Assembly: GCA_021397835.1 (NCBI GenBank)
Contig: JAJFZO010000609.1
Location: forward strand, 6,016,001 to 6,080,000
Source: Moringa oleifera
Lineage: Eukaryota; Streptophyta; Magnoliopsida; Brassicales; Moringaceae
Reading direction: 5' to 3'
Length of the DNA stretch: 64,000 bases
Shown: one piece after another, positions 1 to 12,160 of the stretch
How positions within the stretch are numbered: position 1 is the stretch's first letter
Layout: each line of letters starts with the position of its first letter
Made by a program: the position numbers and the translations under genes
The notes under the pieces: model-generated
Told to the model about the DNA's origin: nothing
The model's input: the letters and a program-made list of their open reading frames with translations, nothing else
The model's database searches: none

Positions 1-348
1 AGTATCATACTCTCAAGAGGGCAGTACCCTGTGGATGCCCAAGTAAATAAGGATTTTCTTTACCTTACCATTAAGAAAAATTAGACGCGAACCAATAATG
101 TGCAAAACAAGTAAAAAGAAATGCCAGTTGCTGATTTCTAGAACAATGCACCATTCAATAAAGTATGAATTCAACAATCAAGTGCTTCTTAGGAATAATA
201 AATGGTACAAACAAAAAGCCCCAGATAAATTATACATAGATCGAGGCGCATTGCCACAGATAACCGCAGTTTAGAGCCGTTTACAGGGATCTATTAAGGA
301 TAAAGACAAGAACGCGGTTGAAGATTTAAGCTACGTCAAGATCGTTAC

Positions 349-381
349 CTCTGCCTCAGCAGGCCAAGACAACTCGTCCAT
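349..381 (-). CDS. possible first coding exon of a gene leaving the window
   Basis: On the minus strand an ATG at 381-379 opens an 11-codon frame (MDELSWPAEAE) ending directly at a GT donor (gtaacg). Without splicing the frame stops five codons later, so it only makes sense as a short first exon. The flanking DNA (about 300-660) is clearly GC-richer than the AT-rich DNA beyond it, as expected for a 5' UTR and promoter, and a second donor-like gtaagc lies upstream in the possible leader. Positions 1-42 contain one or two candidate acceptors, but the more obvious one (ccacag) leads to a stop after seven codons. The product is not recognised. This is inference from splice signals and composition; a chance short ORF is a real alternative. 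Confidence 0.3.
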
Positions 382-660
382 ATCTAAAATGATTCCGATA
401 CAGTTAGATTTGTTGCTTCTCTTTAAGCTCAAGAGAAAACAATGACAATCTTTTCTGCTTATGCTTACCTATGGATTCTGTGTTTTCTTTTTCCGTCTTC
501 CTTTTCTCCAGCTGCAGTGCATTTGTCGGTTGGCGTGTTTGTGTGCGACAGAGATTAGTAAGGCAGAAGAAATAAGAAAAGAAAAGGGCGGGTTGGCCTG
601 TGAACCGCGAAAATGGGTTACTTTGTCAAATCACTCAACAGACTAACCCATATTTCTTTC

Positions 661-1780
661 ACTTATTTAAATTTTAGAAAATAAATTTTCAAAAAAAAAA
701 AAGGATTGGAATTATAATAGCTTTTAACACATTTTTTTATTAACCATTCTCAAAAAAAAAAAAAAAAAACAACAACTTGATAAGAAAAAGGGTAATGTTA
801 TATTAAAATAATTTTTAACTAATTTTAATGAATCTGATGGTGAATTTTGAAATGATTGACATTAGAAAAACTTTAAAAATATAAAATTTTTGGATAAATT
901 AACAAATGGAATTAAATTTACATATTATTTTAAATTTTACTATATTAATTAATTAATTATATATTTAATGCTTTAATTTAAAATAAAAATATTTCAAAAT
1001 ATTAAAATATTATAATTTTTTAAATAAAAAAAGCATCAATCTCGTTGAAATCAAATTCTTCATTTACTTAACTTTTTCATCATTTTAAAAATAAGAATGA
1101 TGATAATAATGAGATTGGAAAAAAAATAATAATGATGAACCCCACATGTTGGTTTCCTGTCATTACCCGCTTAATGTTACATAGAATAAGTATTTTTAGT
1201 TACTAAAACAAAGATTACTTGATCATGATAAAGATTGTTTATATTCAAGTATCCCTATTTTAAGTGATGCAAGATTTTATAGTAAGGTGAGCACAAATGA
1301 CAACATTTCAAGTTATATTGGTCATTCAAACCAAACTTCTCATCATAGATTAAATCAAATCATAACCCATGTCATTAACATAATTCTCTCTCAAACAATT
1401 AGCTTGAACTTTTCATTCAAATTAAATCAAAAAGCCAAGCAAGTTATACTAGAGACCAAACATAAATGGATCATCATTAGTCATCATTAGACTGCTTTAG
1501 TAAACAAAGATTAATGGCATTAATAGAAATGATAATGGGGGATTGAGGCATACTAGAAATCATAATGGTTATGTGTACAACCAAACCCATTGTTGATTTT
1601 GGCAACCTCGAATGCTTTTCCTTTTCTTAGCACATGAGAGTTGCCTTTCCACGCCATATACCTATAGTGTCTAAGTAGATTTAGGTCATTTTCATCTGCT
1701 TTACAAAACAGCAACTCACAACACTTTATATATGTTCAAATACTCCTTCATAATTCTCTGATGTAGTTGGGTAATGTTGT
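661..1780. other. AT-rich intergenic DNA, no gene seen
   Basis: This stretch is dominated by A and T runs (poly-A tracts near 692-702 and 752-768). Open frames here are short, start arbitrarily and show no recognisable protein. No RNA gene or terminal repeat was seen. Confidence 0.6.
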
Positions 1781-3109
1781 GTCCAAAGGTGTACAGTTGA
1801 TACTGGCCCTAAGGTTGGTAACCTAAGAGAGATAGTGAATTAGATTATTTAAATTTACTTGCTTTCTTAGTAAGATTAATCAACTCTAACTAATTTCTCT
1901 ACCAATTATAAATATGCAAATGATAAATACGATACAATAATTTAAAGAGAGAAGGATAAGAGATACAAACACAAGCAAGATTTACGTGGTTCGATAATCC
2001 TCGCCTACGTTTATACCTCCAAGCTTCCCACTAAAGGATTTTCTTACTGTTCTTTTAAAACACTTTCGCTTAGTTCTCCATAACTAAGATTTTAATAGTG
2101 ATAATGTCTTTTACCACTTTACTTGATCTCACTCAAAATAAAAAAGATTGCAATAGCAAGAAAATAATACCCTCATAATTATGGATTATATAATGAAGAT
2201 TGATCTCACCTTAATGTGCCCAAAGAATTTTGAAAAGTATGAAAGCTAGAGAGATTAAGAAGAAAATGATAGCTTGGCTTAATATAATATTTTTCAAATG
2301 AAGATCAATGCCAAGAATATCTTTTTGAAAATCATTTACACCTCACTTGAAATTTATAATCATTACAAATAATTCAGGTCAATTTTTATCATTTACATCT
2401 CACTTTAAATTTATAATCATTACAAATAACTCAAGTCAATTTTTACTTCTTCTAAGAAGATTTAAATATCTAAATTCCATAGCTATTGAGGCCAAAATTT
2501 AAAACCTCAATAATTTAGATGTCCATTTACTATGATTCGGGTGTTTGAATTAGTCAAAGATTGATATACTTTAATTATAAATTAATTTGAATGTCCATTT
2601 CTTTTTATTTAAGCATTGAAATCAAACAGAATTATTGTCTTATTTTTACTACTTAATTCAAATATGCTTTTGATGTTTTAGCATTTAAATAGCCTAATAT
2701 TGGTGTATGCATGCAATTTTTTAATTTCTCTTATTTCTCTTATATTTTTACAAATTCTTCCATAGTAGATTTTGGTCCAAACCTTTTTATTAAACTTTTA
2801 TAAAGTTTTTGTTTAAAATAGGTGATTTCAATGACTCCTACTAGTTCCATCAACAGTTAATTAGCCTTTTTACGTACTTAAGTCTGTCCACATCATTTAC
2901 TGCTATAGAGTCTTCATGCGATGAAGGCTTGCGAAATTCACTACGCTATCTAGGGAATTAAGCCCTATTAGGTTGCTACTTGTGTTGGATTTCTTCCTAA
3001 CATCTCCTTTAAGATTTTCATCAAGCAAAGCTAAGATGAGTTTTTACTCAGCCTAAAAATAGCCTGATTTCAACTAACAAAGCTTAATCTTGGAATCAAC
3101 ATGAAATCA
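1781..3109. repeat. probable degraded dispersed repeat
   Basis: No coding frame is recognisable. The phrase tacgtggttcgataatcc at about 1983-2000 resembles a sequence common in plant LTR-type repeats. An imperfect duplication (aatttataatcattacaaata followed by caggtcaatttt or caagtcaatttt) occurs at about 2349-2385 and 2408-2445. It is probably old retrotransposon or non-autonomous repeat DNA; the family is not assigned and no termini are visible. Confidence 0.3.
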
Positions 3110-3174
3110 TGTAATGCTCATACTTTCACTACATTTACAAACTATAATTATAGGCACACATATAGTCATATATG

Positions 3175-3213
<39 letters not shown>

Positions 3214-3310
3214 AAACTACATTTGATACTTAATAAGAATTGCTATGTATAGGTTACATGAATTCTAGAAAGATTGTTGTCAATATTTAAAGGTTTGTTA
3301 GACATGTTAT
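3110..3310 (+). repeat. truncated 5' LTR of the rearranged gypsy element
   Basis: It aligns with 4866-5062. Both copies share the TGTAATG start, a (TA)n or (TG)n microsatellite, the block gtataggttacatgaatt and the block caatatttaa. Similarity stops at gatgttat (left copy near 3310, right copy near 5062), where minus-strand integrase coding sequence abuts the left copy. The microsatellite lies at about 3171-3213. Confidence 0.7.
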
Positions 3311-4030
3311 TTTTGCAAAATCTAGAAGTAAATTGAGGATTCCTCTTTGATACAATAGAAATTGAAACCTCATGTAATCTTACTATCTTATTTAGATATT
3401 TTTTTTTATTACTCATTCTAATGTACTTCTCCATCTAAGGCAAAAAGTGACCTAACATTGTTATTTGATCCACAATCACCCAAATTGCATCATGTTGTTT
3501 AGGAGTTTTTGGTAGGACATACATAAAATCCTCCTTATCTTCTCCCATTTCTTCCCTGAAATCTCAAAAGGTTACAACTTCCTAGCTAATGCTTGATGTT
3601 TTATTTTAATTTGTTAGCAAACTAAACATTTGGATATATAATTTACCACATCTTCCTTCATCTTACACCACCAAAAGTGGAGTTTTAATGAATTAGATAT
3701 TTTAGTCACCCCTGGATGCATAACATAGGGTGCACAATGAGCTTCTTCTAGGATCTCTTTTTGTAGGTCATCAGCATTAGGTGCATAATCTTAGGACCCT
3801 AGCACTAACATGTCATTATGGACCATAAAGTCCTTACTTTCTCCGTTTTTACTACTTCAATTTTCATTTCTAGTTAAGGATCTTAGTTTTGTAGTTCTTT
3901 GATTCTAGCATGAATAATTTTTTCTTATTTGAAAAGTAGCTATTAATGCTTCATCTATCTGTAGATTTAAATTCATATCATAGTCCTCAATTGAATCAAA
4001 GAAAGTATGGTAGATTCTTGTATCCATACC
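3311..4030 (-). pseudogene. inverted fragment: RNase H-to-integrase N-terminal half
   Basis: Read on the minus strand, this segment follows the usual order of a plant Ty3 polyprotein: the RNase H/integrase linker (IDEALIATFQIR), the integrase zinc-binding region (HPGVTKISNSLK, then FWW, then SKCLVC) and the start of the catalytic core (DAIWVIVDQ, IVRLHEVSISIVSKRNPQF). It ends at the edge of the left LTR. It carries several in-frame stops and the second catalytic Asp region reads SKRN instead of SDRD, so it is dead. The rest of the same core is on the opposite strand from about 4035, which makes this an inverted piece of the element. Confidence 0.65.
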
Positions 4031-4034
4031 ATAG

Positions 4035-4865
4035 GTCCAAGTTAAACTTCATTATAGCTTTTCATCCACAAATGGATGACCAATCAAAAAGAACTATCCA
4101 TCACTTGAGGATATGCTTCGAACATGTTTTATGGAGTTTAAAGGTGCATGGGATGAATATGTGGCTTTAATGAAATTTACTTATAATAATCAATTTTATG
4201 GTAAAATAGAAATGGCACCATATGAGTCTTTATATGGAAGAAAATTTCAAAATCCTATTTACTAGGATGAGGAAGGTTTAAGAATGCTCGAAATGTCAGA
4301 AATGGTACAAGATATAGTTAAGGAAGTGAAATTGGTCAAAGACAGTTTAAAGGTTGCACAAGATAAACAAAAAAGTTATGCTGACCAGCAAAGACAATAA
4401 ATGGAATATGCAATTGGTACAAAGGTTTTCCTCATAGTTTCACCTTAAAAAGGGATAATTCAATTTAGGAAGCAAGGAAAGTTAAGTCCTCAATACATAA
4501 GCCCATATGAAATTTTAGAAAGAGTTAGTCCATTAACATATAAATTAGCCTTGCTTCCAGAAATGGCCAAAATCCACAATAACCTTCATGTAAGCATGCT
4601 CTAAAGATATAGATTTGATCCCACTCATTTGCTTAGAGATTTAAAAATAAAAATTTTTGAAACTTAAGTTACATTGAAGAACCGATTATGGATACAAAAC
4701 GAAACAACTAAGAAATCAAGAAATACCTTTAGTTAAGGTGTTATGGAGGAATCATGCACAAGAAGAAGTTATTTAAGAAACTAAGGCACGTATGAGACAA
4801 TAATATCCTCATTTGTTCATAGATGTCAAATTTTAGGGACGAAATCTTTTAAAGTGAGAGAGAAT
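4035..4865 (+). pseudogene. integrase C-terminal half and polyprotein end
   Basis: On the + strand the sequence resumes the integrase where the inverted piece stops: SKLNFIIAFHPQMDDQSKRT (family consensus has TDGQSE around the catalytic Glu; here Lys replaces it), then APYESLYGR, a linker, KLSPQYISPYEILERVSP and KIHNNLHVSML. These are standard landmarks of the C-terminal half of Tekay/Del-type polyproteins. Several stops interrupt the frame. A purine-rich tract and the right LTR follow directly. Confidence 0.65.
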
Positions 4866-6902
4866 TGTAATGTCCCTATTCTCATTACACTCACAAACCA
4901 TGATTATAGGCACATGTATAGTCATATATATATATATATATATTAATATGTGTTTAAATATATAAACTATGCACTCGATGCTTATTAAGAATTATTATGT
5001 ATAGGTTACATGAATTCCAAAAAATTATTATCAATATTTAAGGGTGTGCTAGGGATGTTATGAATTACATAAATTATAAAGAGCAAACTAAAATTTTATA
5101 AGGACTAAAAGTAATGAGGTAAAGTGAGATACTAAGTGGATGTATAAGACTAAGACACCTAATAATTTGACCAAAATCTTATGTTTACCAAGAGATAATA
5201 ACCATTTCACTTTTTTTCTTTCTTAAAAATCATGTCCTTGCAAATTGAATAAACCTCTCTAGCTACATTTTTTTTACAGGAAATTTAGGAGCATGAAAGA
5301 TAAAGAAAAAAGAGAACTAGAGAAGGAAGAACTAGACGAGCTAGTGGACAAATTGAGTTAGAAAGATTCAGATTAGCTTGGAGGTAAGTAAAATAAGCTA
5401 GGGTTTATATAAATAATTAATATATGTAATGAGTGAAGACATGATTTTCAAGCTATGTATGAAGATTAAGGTTAAAGATTTTTTGAAGAACATAAGAGTG
5501 CCCTATTTTTAAGGCTGCAACTTCAGGCACAAATTTCTTAGGTTTAGAGTTTGAATTTGATAAAAAATCAAATATGAAACTTGTAGCTAAGGAGTTGAAC
5601 TAAATGATTATGAAGCAACTTAGCTAAATAAGGAGAAATGCAAGAGTTATGACTTGATTACCAAGACTAAAAGCAAGAAGATAATATACAAAAAATAAAA
5701 TTTAGTAAAGTATTAACTTAGTTAGCTTTAAAAAGCAAATTTAGTTTACACCAAAATGATTCATTTCAGTATAAAGAATATAAAGTAGTAAATTATTTGT
5801 GCATGAAAAAGAAATAAACCTGAGCATAAAAATAAGAACTAAGTAAAGTGAAACAAAATTAGGAAAATAAGAATTCAACTTAGGCTGATTTATCATGCAT
5901 AATTAGGCTTGCAAATGTTATAATAGTATATCATACGTACTTATCAGATAATTACAAGGTGAAAAAAGGCAACGAGAAGGAAGTTTACATAAAGGCTAAA
6001 ACTTTTAAAGCTACAAGAGGTTGTATAAGCAAATTAAATGATTAAATGTATAAAAATATGTTATACATTTGAGTTATGAAATAGATTGGTGCCTTGAATT
6101 ATTGTTTGAACATTTAAAAGTATGTTGGATTTACGGGATGAGCACTTGCATAAGTACATAAAAAAAAGATAAATGAGTTGTGACTTACTTGATAAGTCAT
6201 GTAATTTCATATATAATACGAAATATTCTATTGACCAAAGGTCGATGATACAAAATCACTTTTTTTAGCCATGAGCCTATAATACGGAAAATACATATAT
6301 GCTTATGATCTTATGGATCAACATGTTCATATGAATTTTTTTTAGAGCATTTTCTTATCTTGTTAGTCATAACATAAAAAGAAAAAACAAATGCACATTA
6401 CTTATATATGTTTATTTACAATTAATCTTGATAGGTAAGAATAACATATCTAGTAGTAACTGTACTTTAGATAATACAATTGGCATGATTAATTGTTATT
6501 ATATGTTTATACTTATTGAGATGTGACTCACTAAATCACAAATATATTTTCAGATTAGTAAAGTTAGAAAGTGAAGACCTCAACAAACCCTAAAAATCAT
6601 GTGGAGCATAAGTTGATGACTTATCCTTTTCTTTCATCCTCTTCTCTTAAGCACTTTTGTATACTTAGCATTAGTGGCAAGGTTTGTATTTATGTAAGTA
6701 CAGCAAAAGAGTTGAGATATTTTAATGTAAAAGGAAAACTTTTCTAGTTTTGTAAGCCAACTTACTTGTACAATGTGTGAACATTGACGTCCTTAATATG
6801 AAACGTGCGTGGAAGGGCATGTGTTTATGATGTTTATATAAAAACATAATGATCCTTTACAGTGATATGATAGGATATGACATGACATGATGTGATAAAT
6901 GG

Positions 6903-6950
<48 letters not shown>
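4866..6950 (+). repeat. right LTR of the rearranged gypsy element (3' limit uncertain)
   Basis: It starts with TGTAATGTCCC right after the purine-rich tract. The first 200 bp match the left LTR. The remainder has no coding frame and ends around a (TA)n run at 6903-6949, beyond which DUF7745-like coding sequence begins on the minus strand. About 2 kb would be long for many LTR families but is usual for Tekay-type elements. Confidence 0.45.
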
Positions 6951-6952
<2 letters not shown>

Positions 6953-6969
6953 TAGGTTCTATTCACTTT

Positions 6970-8096
6970 TAATTAATTCTTGGTCCATTTTTATTCTTTT
7001 CTCCATTTTTTCATTCGTTCATTCTATCCTTTTAACTGTTCTGATAACCCTATACTTTTATCTTTTTAAATTTTGATGATCTAATTTATTAATCTCTTCT
7101 TGTAATTGATCTTGAGCTTTCTTTAATTATTTAGTGAAGGCTTTTATTATTTGGTCTTACTAAAACTTACCTCTGATTTTCAAACATTCATACTTCTTCC
7201 AAAGAGCAACATTATCTCCTTTAGCTAGCTCTCATTCTTCTTTTAATTTCTTTATTATCTTTATTTCATATTCTAAACTATTGACTTGCTATTGTAAAGC
7301 ATTGGTCTTAGCCTTTACTTCTTTCGAATCCTTTTGGATCCTATGTAATTCAATGGTTCTAGGGATAGAGATCGAGATTATAGCATATTGATACTATGTT
7401 AACCATAAAGGTAACATAATATTTCTAATAGCATTCCTTTTCCATTTTTTGTGTTCTAAAGTAACCCAGTCTATCCATTCACTCTTAGCAATCCGAATCA
7501 ATTGTTTTCGATACTTGTATTACTTTCTACACTTGAACCTCTACCCTTTAATCATCATATTGAAAGTCCATACAGCTCAAGGCATATGTTGTTAGATTGA
7601 ACTTTAAGATTCGACCTGCCTTAATACTTAGAAAGGTGAATACCAAACTACTCCATATATTCCAAGTAAGGGGATGACCAAATCTTTTTGGCAATCCACT
7701 ACTATTGACTCATATTGAACCCAAAGGACCAACCATTTTTTCTCTTACACTTTAAGAGTAAATAGCTCAATCTCCCATTCATGCATAGTCTTATCTATAA
7801 CTTCATCCAATCTACAAAATTCATTTATGGGTCCTTGGTGCAAAATATCCATGATTAGTTTCTCTGACCTCTCCAGGTGACTCTTAATCCAGACATATAA
7901 TAGAGATGTTCCCGTTAAGTTACCTTCTCCTCTTTTCTGGCAATAACTTAATGTCTTTACTATTTCAGCAAGTATGGTTGGGGTTGGATTAACATCATTT
8001 AAAATTTCATTTACAAACCCAAAGATGCTAAAAGCCACATGCTCTTGAATCTTGGGAAAAATCATAAGCCATATATTAATATCATTATCCCCATGA
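6970..8096 (-). pseudogene. DUF7745-like transposon protein, C-terminal part
   Basis: The longest open part is 8065-7745 (106 codons). It contains NPTPTILAEIVKTLSYCQKRGEG and LLYVWIKSHL, signatures I associate with the DUF7745/plant-mobile-domain-like proteins of plant retroelement-linked repeats. Downstream on the same strand are a VPLLGIW-like block (here VIPLLGIYGVVWYSPF), then a long charged, heptad-rich segment to about 6970 resembling the coiled-coil tail of that family. Stops and frameshifts break the frame several times. The N-terminal part lies beyond an inserted LTR. The function of the family is not established, and no catalytic motif is visible. Confidence 0.55.
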
Positions 8097-9445
8097 TGCC
8101 ATTAAGTAATAAATGGCTTAAAATTTGGTGATAACAAAACCAATTATGCATGATCTAATGAGGTTGCTAATTATATAACATGATGAAAGTTAAAGATATC
8201 AAACATGACATCTAGAAGGAGGCATAAGAATCTAAGTGACAGAATGACAAGGTAGATCCTAACTAGGATTAGACCTTTATATATAATAGGTTACTTTAAT
8301 CAAATAGATAAGAAATCATACACACAGTTCATACATATTATCTTTTAAGCCTTGAACTTAAAATGAATGATTTTGATGAGATTTATTCAAAAGATTTTCA
8401 AAAAGGCTTTCAAATGGATCTCAATTTAATAAAACATATTGGAAAAATTGATTGAAAATGAGATCAAAAAAGAAAATAGCATGTAGGAATAAGTGAGAAA
8501 AGGGAGTGGTTTTACCAGTATATAACAATATTACAGCTGATCAGTACCACCAAGAAAGGGCCAACACCACCACTTGACCTACTGCCTCTTTGAAGTACAA
8601 AGGTCCAGTATTATTGGTCGTTGCCAATACTCTCGGTGACTAGCACTAGTAAAACTTGACAAGTACTACCACTTGACCTACTGTCTCTTTCAGGCACAAG
8701 GACTTGGTATTATCAGTCATTATCGATACTTTCGATGATTGGTACTAGAAAAAAGTAATAGGTACTATCACTTGACTTACTAGACCTTTGAGATACAAGG
8801 GTTCAATACCACTACTCATTATCTGGTACTACTAGTTAATTCAAGTTTCAAAGAGTACCAACTAGTTAAACAATACTACCGATTATCGAGTAGTATGACC
8901 AGTTCAAGATTTCAAAATTTGTGTTTTTAAATGTAATGACTATATTTTTAGGTCTGGGTATAAATACCTTTTCAAAATTCAAAAACATAACTCTATGTAT
9001 CTCTCATAGAGCTTCAAAATCATTCATCTTTGAGGAAAGCACAAGACTTAAACTTCATTTTGCCTATTCTACTCTTGTTTAAGAATTCATTAGTGTATAA
9101 AAAATTTATTTATTTTGGTAAGATTTGGGTTCAAATGTGTGGGTACATCTTATTGTGGAAAATCTTAATAGGAATAATAAAGAGGTTTTTTGCAAGAAAA
9201 TTAAGTAATAGAATCTTTAAGTAGAGGCTTGAGGTTATGGATGTAGCCAAGGTTTGGCCAAACCACATAAATCTTGCGTTTGATCTTTTTTACCATTCTT
9301 TATGTATTTATTACGAGTATTAAATTTATTATTTGTATCATTTTATTGAAAATTTGCCCAAGATTTATATATCTAGACAATTAAGAGAAAGAAAAATAAA
9401 AATACTCAATTCACCCCTTTTTGATTGCCATTCATAGGGCCAACA
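8097..9445 (+). mobile_element. probable solo LTR of a copia (SIRE-like) element
   Basis: The segment separates two halves of the DUF7745-like frame. Its left end has the phrase ggtgataacaaaaccaa and its right end reads attcacccctttttgattgcc, then ggccaaca; both are typical of long copia LTRs of this kind. A TATA motif (ggtataaatacc) at about 8957-8968 and a downstream leader with gaggttatggatgtagccaaggtttggcc style sequence indicate + orientation, against the split gene. No internal retroelement genes are present, so it is called solo. A clean 5-bp target-site duplication was not found, so the ends are approximate. The small frame at 9030-9224 is taken as spurious. Confidence 0.5.
8566..8862 (+). 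repeat. about three tandem repeats of 99 bp inside the solo LTR
   Basis: The phrase acttgacctactg or a close variant recurs at 8572, 8671 and 8770, an exact 99-bp spacing. Each unit carries the same order: caag or gtacaagg, a tattatt or cattat block, then gactagcactag or gattggtactag. The third unit is the most diverged. Confidence 0.75.
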
Positions 9446-9463
9446 AATACTACTCAACACCTT

Positions 9464-10140
9464 TTCCCAATACTAACTCTTAAATGAGTTTGGACGTGGG
9501 CCAACAGAAACTCTTTCTTTAAACATTTTGTAGCACCCTTCCTTTTAAGATGCTTTTTCATTTCTTTTCTAGGATCTCCATTGTCTTAACACCATTGACT
9601 AAAGTTGGGTGGAAGTTCTCTTTCTTCTCAAAAATAACTTGTGGTGTTTAGTGAACTTGGTATAGATCAAGCCATCATATTCTTCCCTAATTAAAGATAG
9701 ATTAGCCTCCGTAAAATGAAAACATTTATATGATGGATCCCAAAACATTATCGAGGCTCTAATCAATGGTCTATCTACACGAAGAAACAATAAATCTCCT
9801 ACGTAACCATTCTGCTCACCAAAAGCAACTTTTTCTTCTCTGCTAAGGGAAGTCCACATGTGCTTAATCTTCATTAGGTCAATTCCTTTTAGTACCACTT
9901 TAACTTCTAAAGGTAGATCAGGTTTGAGTTGATTAGGAATAATATTCCAAAACCTTATCTGCTTTTGTTTAGACCATTTTCAAAGGTTGGGGAGTGTCAT
10001 TATACTAGTGCCTTGACTAGCTACATCCCTATCTTAAGCCAACAGTCCTTGACCTTGACCTTCGTAAGATCTATCTTATGAATGTGTCACTTTTTAACTT
10101 TGGGAATCATGGGATTAATGGGGATGCTTCACTTTGCTTC
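9464..10140 (-). pseudogene. DUF7745-like transposon protein, N-terminal part
   Basis: The open stretch 9898-9599 contains VDRPLIRASIMFWDPSYKCF followed by a LIREEYDGL-like block. This matches the N-terminal region of DUF7745-like proteins, where a wDPxYxCF core is followed by PTxEEYxxLL. Degenerate sequence toward 9464 (FLLAHVQTHLR) fits the next block of that family. The frame then meets the inserted LTR and continues at 8096. An upstream start near 10130 cannot be fixed because of stops. Confidence 0.5.
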
Positions 10141-12160
10141 AAATGATAGTAGGGAACAAACTTCTTAACATGTCATGCATATGAAATAAACAAAAAAAAC
10201 ACAACTAGTCTTAAAACATATCTATCATCATATACGTGCCCTAAATCTACCTAAAAGTTCACATCTAGATCAGGCTTTACCACAAGATTAGGTCTTATGT
10301 CCACGCTAGGTCTAAAAGTTCCTAAGTCATCCCTTCTACTAGATTAGTGATCGGGGGATGTTGATACCATTAACATTACAAATGCACTATGATAAACATC
10401 ATATGACAATCTTGTGAATGTCATGATACTCAAAATCCAACTTGAGTGGAAAGAAATGCACCACACATAGAGGTGAGGTATCCTCTCGAATGCTTGCATT
10501 CTTAATCCTTCCTAAAAATACATCGACCTCATAAGACTTGGCTTTGAGTTTGGAGTGTATGCATATGACTGAAGTAATAAAGTGTGTGCAAGATCTTCCT
10601 AATCAATCATACAGAAAATAATATTATAAAGCAGTCAAATAATAATCTAGATATCGATAAAGCTATTCATAGCATAAACAATAACACAAGACAAATAGTA
10701 GCACATGCAAATAGATCCATAGATCATTAACTCAACAACAAGCCATAATCCTGCTCCTAACTAGGCTTAACTCTCTAACCACGATCCTTAGTGGAGTTGT
10801 CATCTATCATAATTAAAAAAATTAAACTAAAAAGTTATTGATTTTTTTAATAATCAAAGGTTTTTGTTCAAAAGTTGGTTGTACTTAAAGAAGGATTAAC
10901 ACCCTTTTGCACCTAAGATTGGCATTGATAGAGTAGTTTCATAGCTATGTGCTTGAACAATTTAATTATATGCCAATGACGTGAGATAATGATGCCGATG
11001 ATGCAAAAGTTTCAAGAATCAGCTCTTACTTCATCTATTCACCTAAAAAATTTTCAAGAGCACTTTGATAGAGCTATTGCTACTGCTTGGACTCTTTAAA
11101 ATAGTTCATGACTTTTGAAAACCATAAAAAAATTAAGATCTAACTATTACTATAATTCCTTTATCTTAAAACTAAGTTTGGATAGCGAGAATTAAGAAAC
11201 AGACTCTTTCTTTGCTCTTTCATAAAAAAAAAAAATTCTTAACAAAACAATGATAATTCATATAAAGCCAATTACATGCAAAGCATTAAGGATATACATA
11301 AAATAAGTGAATAATTTGCCTATAAATCTTCAATTCAAAGGTTATTTTATTAAAGAAACATCAAATTAAATTAATGTACAACTTTATAAAGAATTTAGAT
11401 GCATCTGCAAGGCATTGAAATAGATACATACTTGGTCATAAAAATGCCTACCAATAAGAACTTCTTTCAACAATTCAAGTAAATCTCATAATGAATGCCT
11501 AAGTAACTCTCATAAAAAATCTCAAGAAACTCTTTCAATAAAACTTTCTAGAACTCTCTTTAGAAACTCTCTGATGCTTAAGTGATGATTTTGCCCAACA
11601 CGAAAAAAGTCCTAATCTTTTCAAGCATTCTACCATTTATAGAGAATTATCCTGCCTAAATTTCATGAAATATGGGTTGATGAGGGGACCACTATGTGCT
11701 CGATGCTCCTTGAAGGTGAATTACGCATGTCTATTACTTTGTTAATGTGGCTTCAACGTCACCACAGAGAAGGTCGGCAAACAGATACGTTAAGGTCTGG
11801 TGTAAAACCAAGTCAGGACTTTTGAAGGTATCCAAACATTCATCTTTCTTCAGTAGACAAGGTTGGGGCTAAAGCACATCGAGATCAAACAGACTGGGAC
11901 AATAAATCAAGATTTTAGCCTTTGTTTTTTTTTGTAAAAAAAATGGTGTTACTATGCTAGCTATCATCTCTTCCTCTTTTTTCGTGCATTTTTATCTTTT
12001 AAGCCTAATTTTTTTCTTAAAAAAACCTTTTTCACTTCATATTCTTTATAACACTTGTCTTCTGTAAAACCCTCTTCTATAACCCTGAATCTCAAGCTTT
12101 CAATTCTAATATCGATTTTCTTTAACTCATGATTTTCTCTTTTTTTTTAATTATTTTTTA
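10141..12160. other. no gene recognised; repeat-like DNA
   Basis: Frames are short and broken. A GC-richer patch at about 11690-11900 and the phrase ggatccttagtggagttgtc-like sequence near 10785-10801 resemble non-coding parts of plant retroelements. No terminal repeats were matched, so no element is drawn. Confidence 0.4.

Larger units (their letters stand above)
3110..6950 (+). mobile_element. rearranged Ty3/gypsy element (chromovirus, Tekay/Del-like), ends partly uncertain
   Basis: Two direct copies of an LTR start lie at 3110 and 4866. Both begin TGTAATG and stay alignable for about 200 bp (shared blocks include tataggcaca and gtataggttacatgaatt). The left copy is cut at about 3310; the right copy runs into a long tail ending in a (TA)n tract at about 6903-6949. 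The interior holds integrase fragments in opposite orientations (separate entries). The 3' coding end followed by a purine-rich tract (aaagtgagagagaat) just before the right LTR matches a Ty3 polypurine tract. Most of gag, protease and RT is gone. The exact right end and a target-site duplication were not found. Confidence 0.7.

Noticed and set aside
461..646. Small + strand ORF of 61 codons
   Set aside because: It lies over the probable leader/promoter of the minus-strand candidate and has no recognisable protein features.
3171..3213. (TA)n(TG)n tract as a regulatory site
   Set aside because: It is a microsatellite inside an LTR copy; similar tracts at 4923-4946, 6903-6949 and 56018-56044 show it is ordinary simple repeat.
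9030..9224. 64-codon + strand ORF
   Set aside because: It falls in the R/U5-like part of the solo LTR and has no domain.
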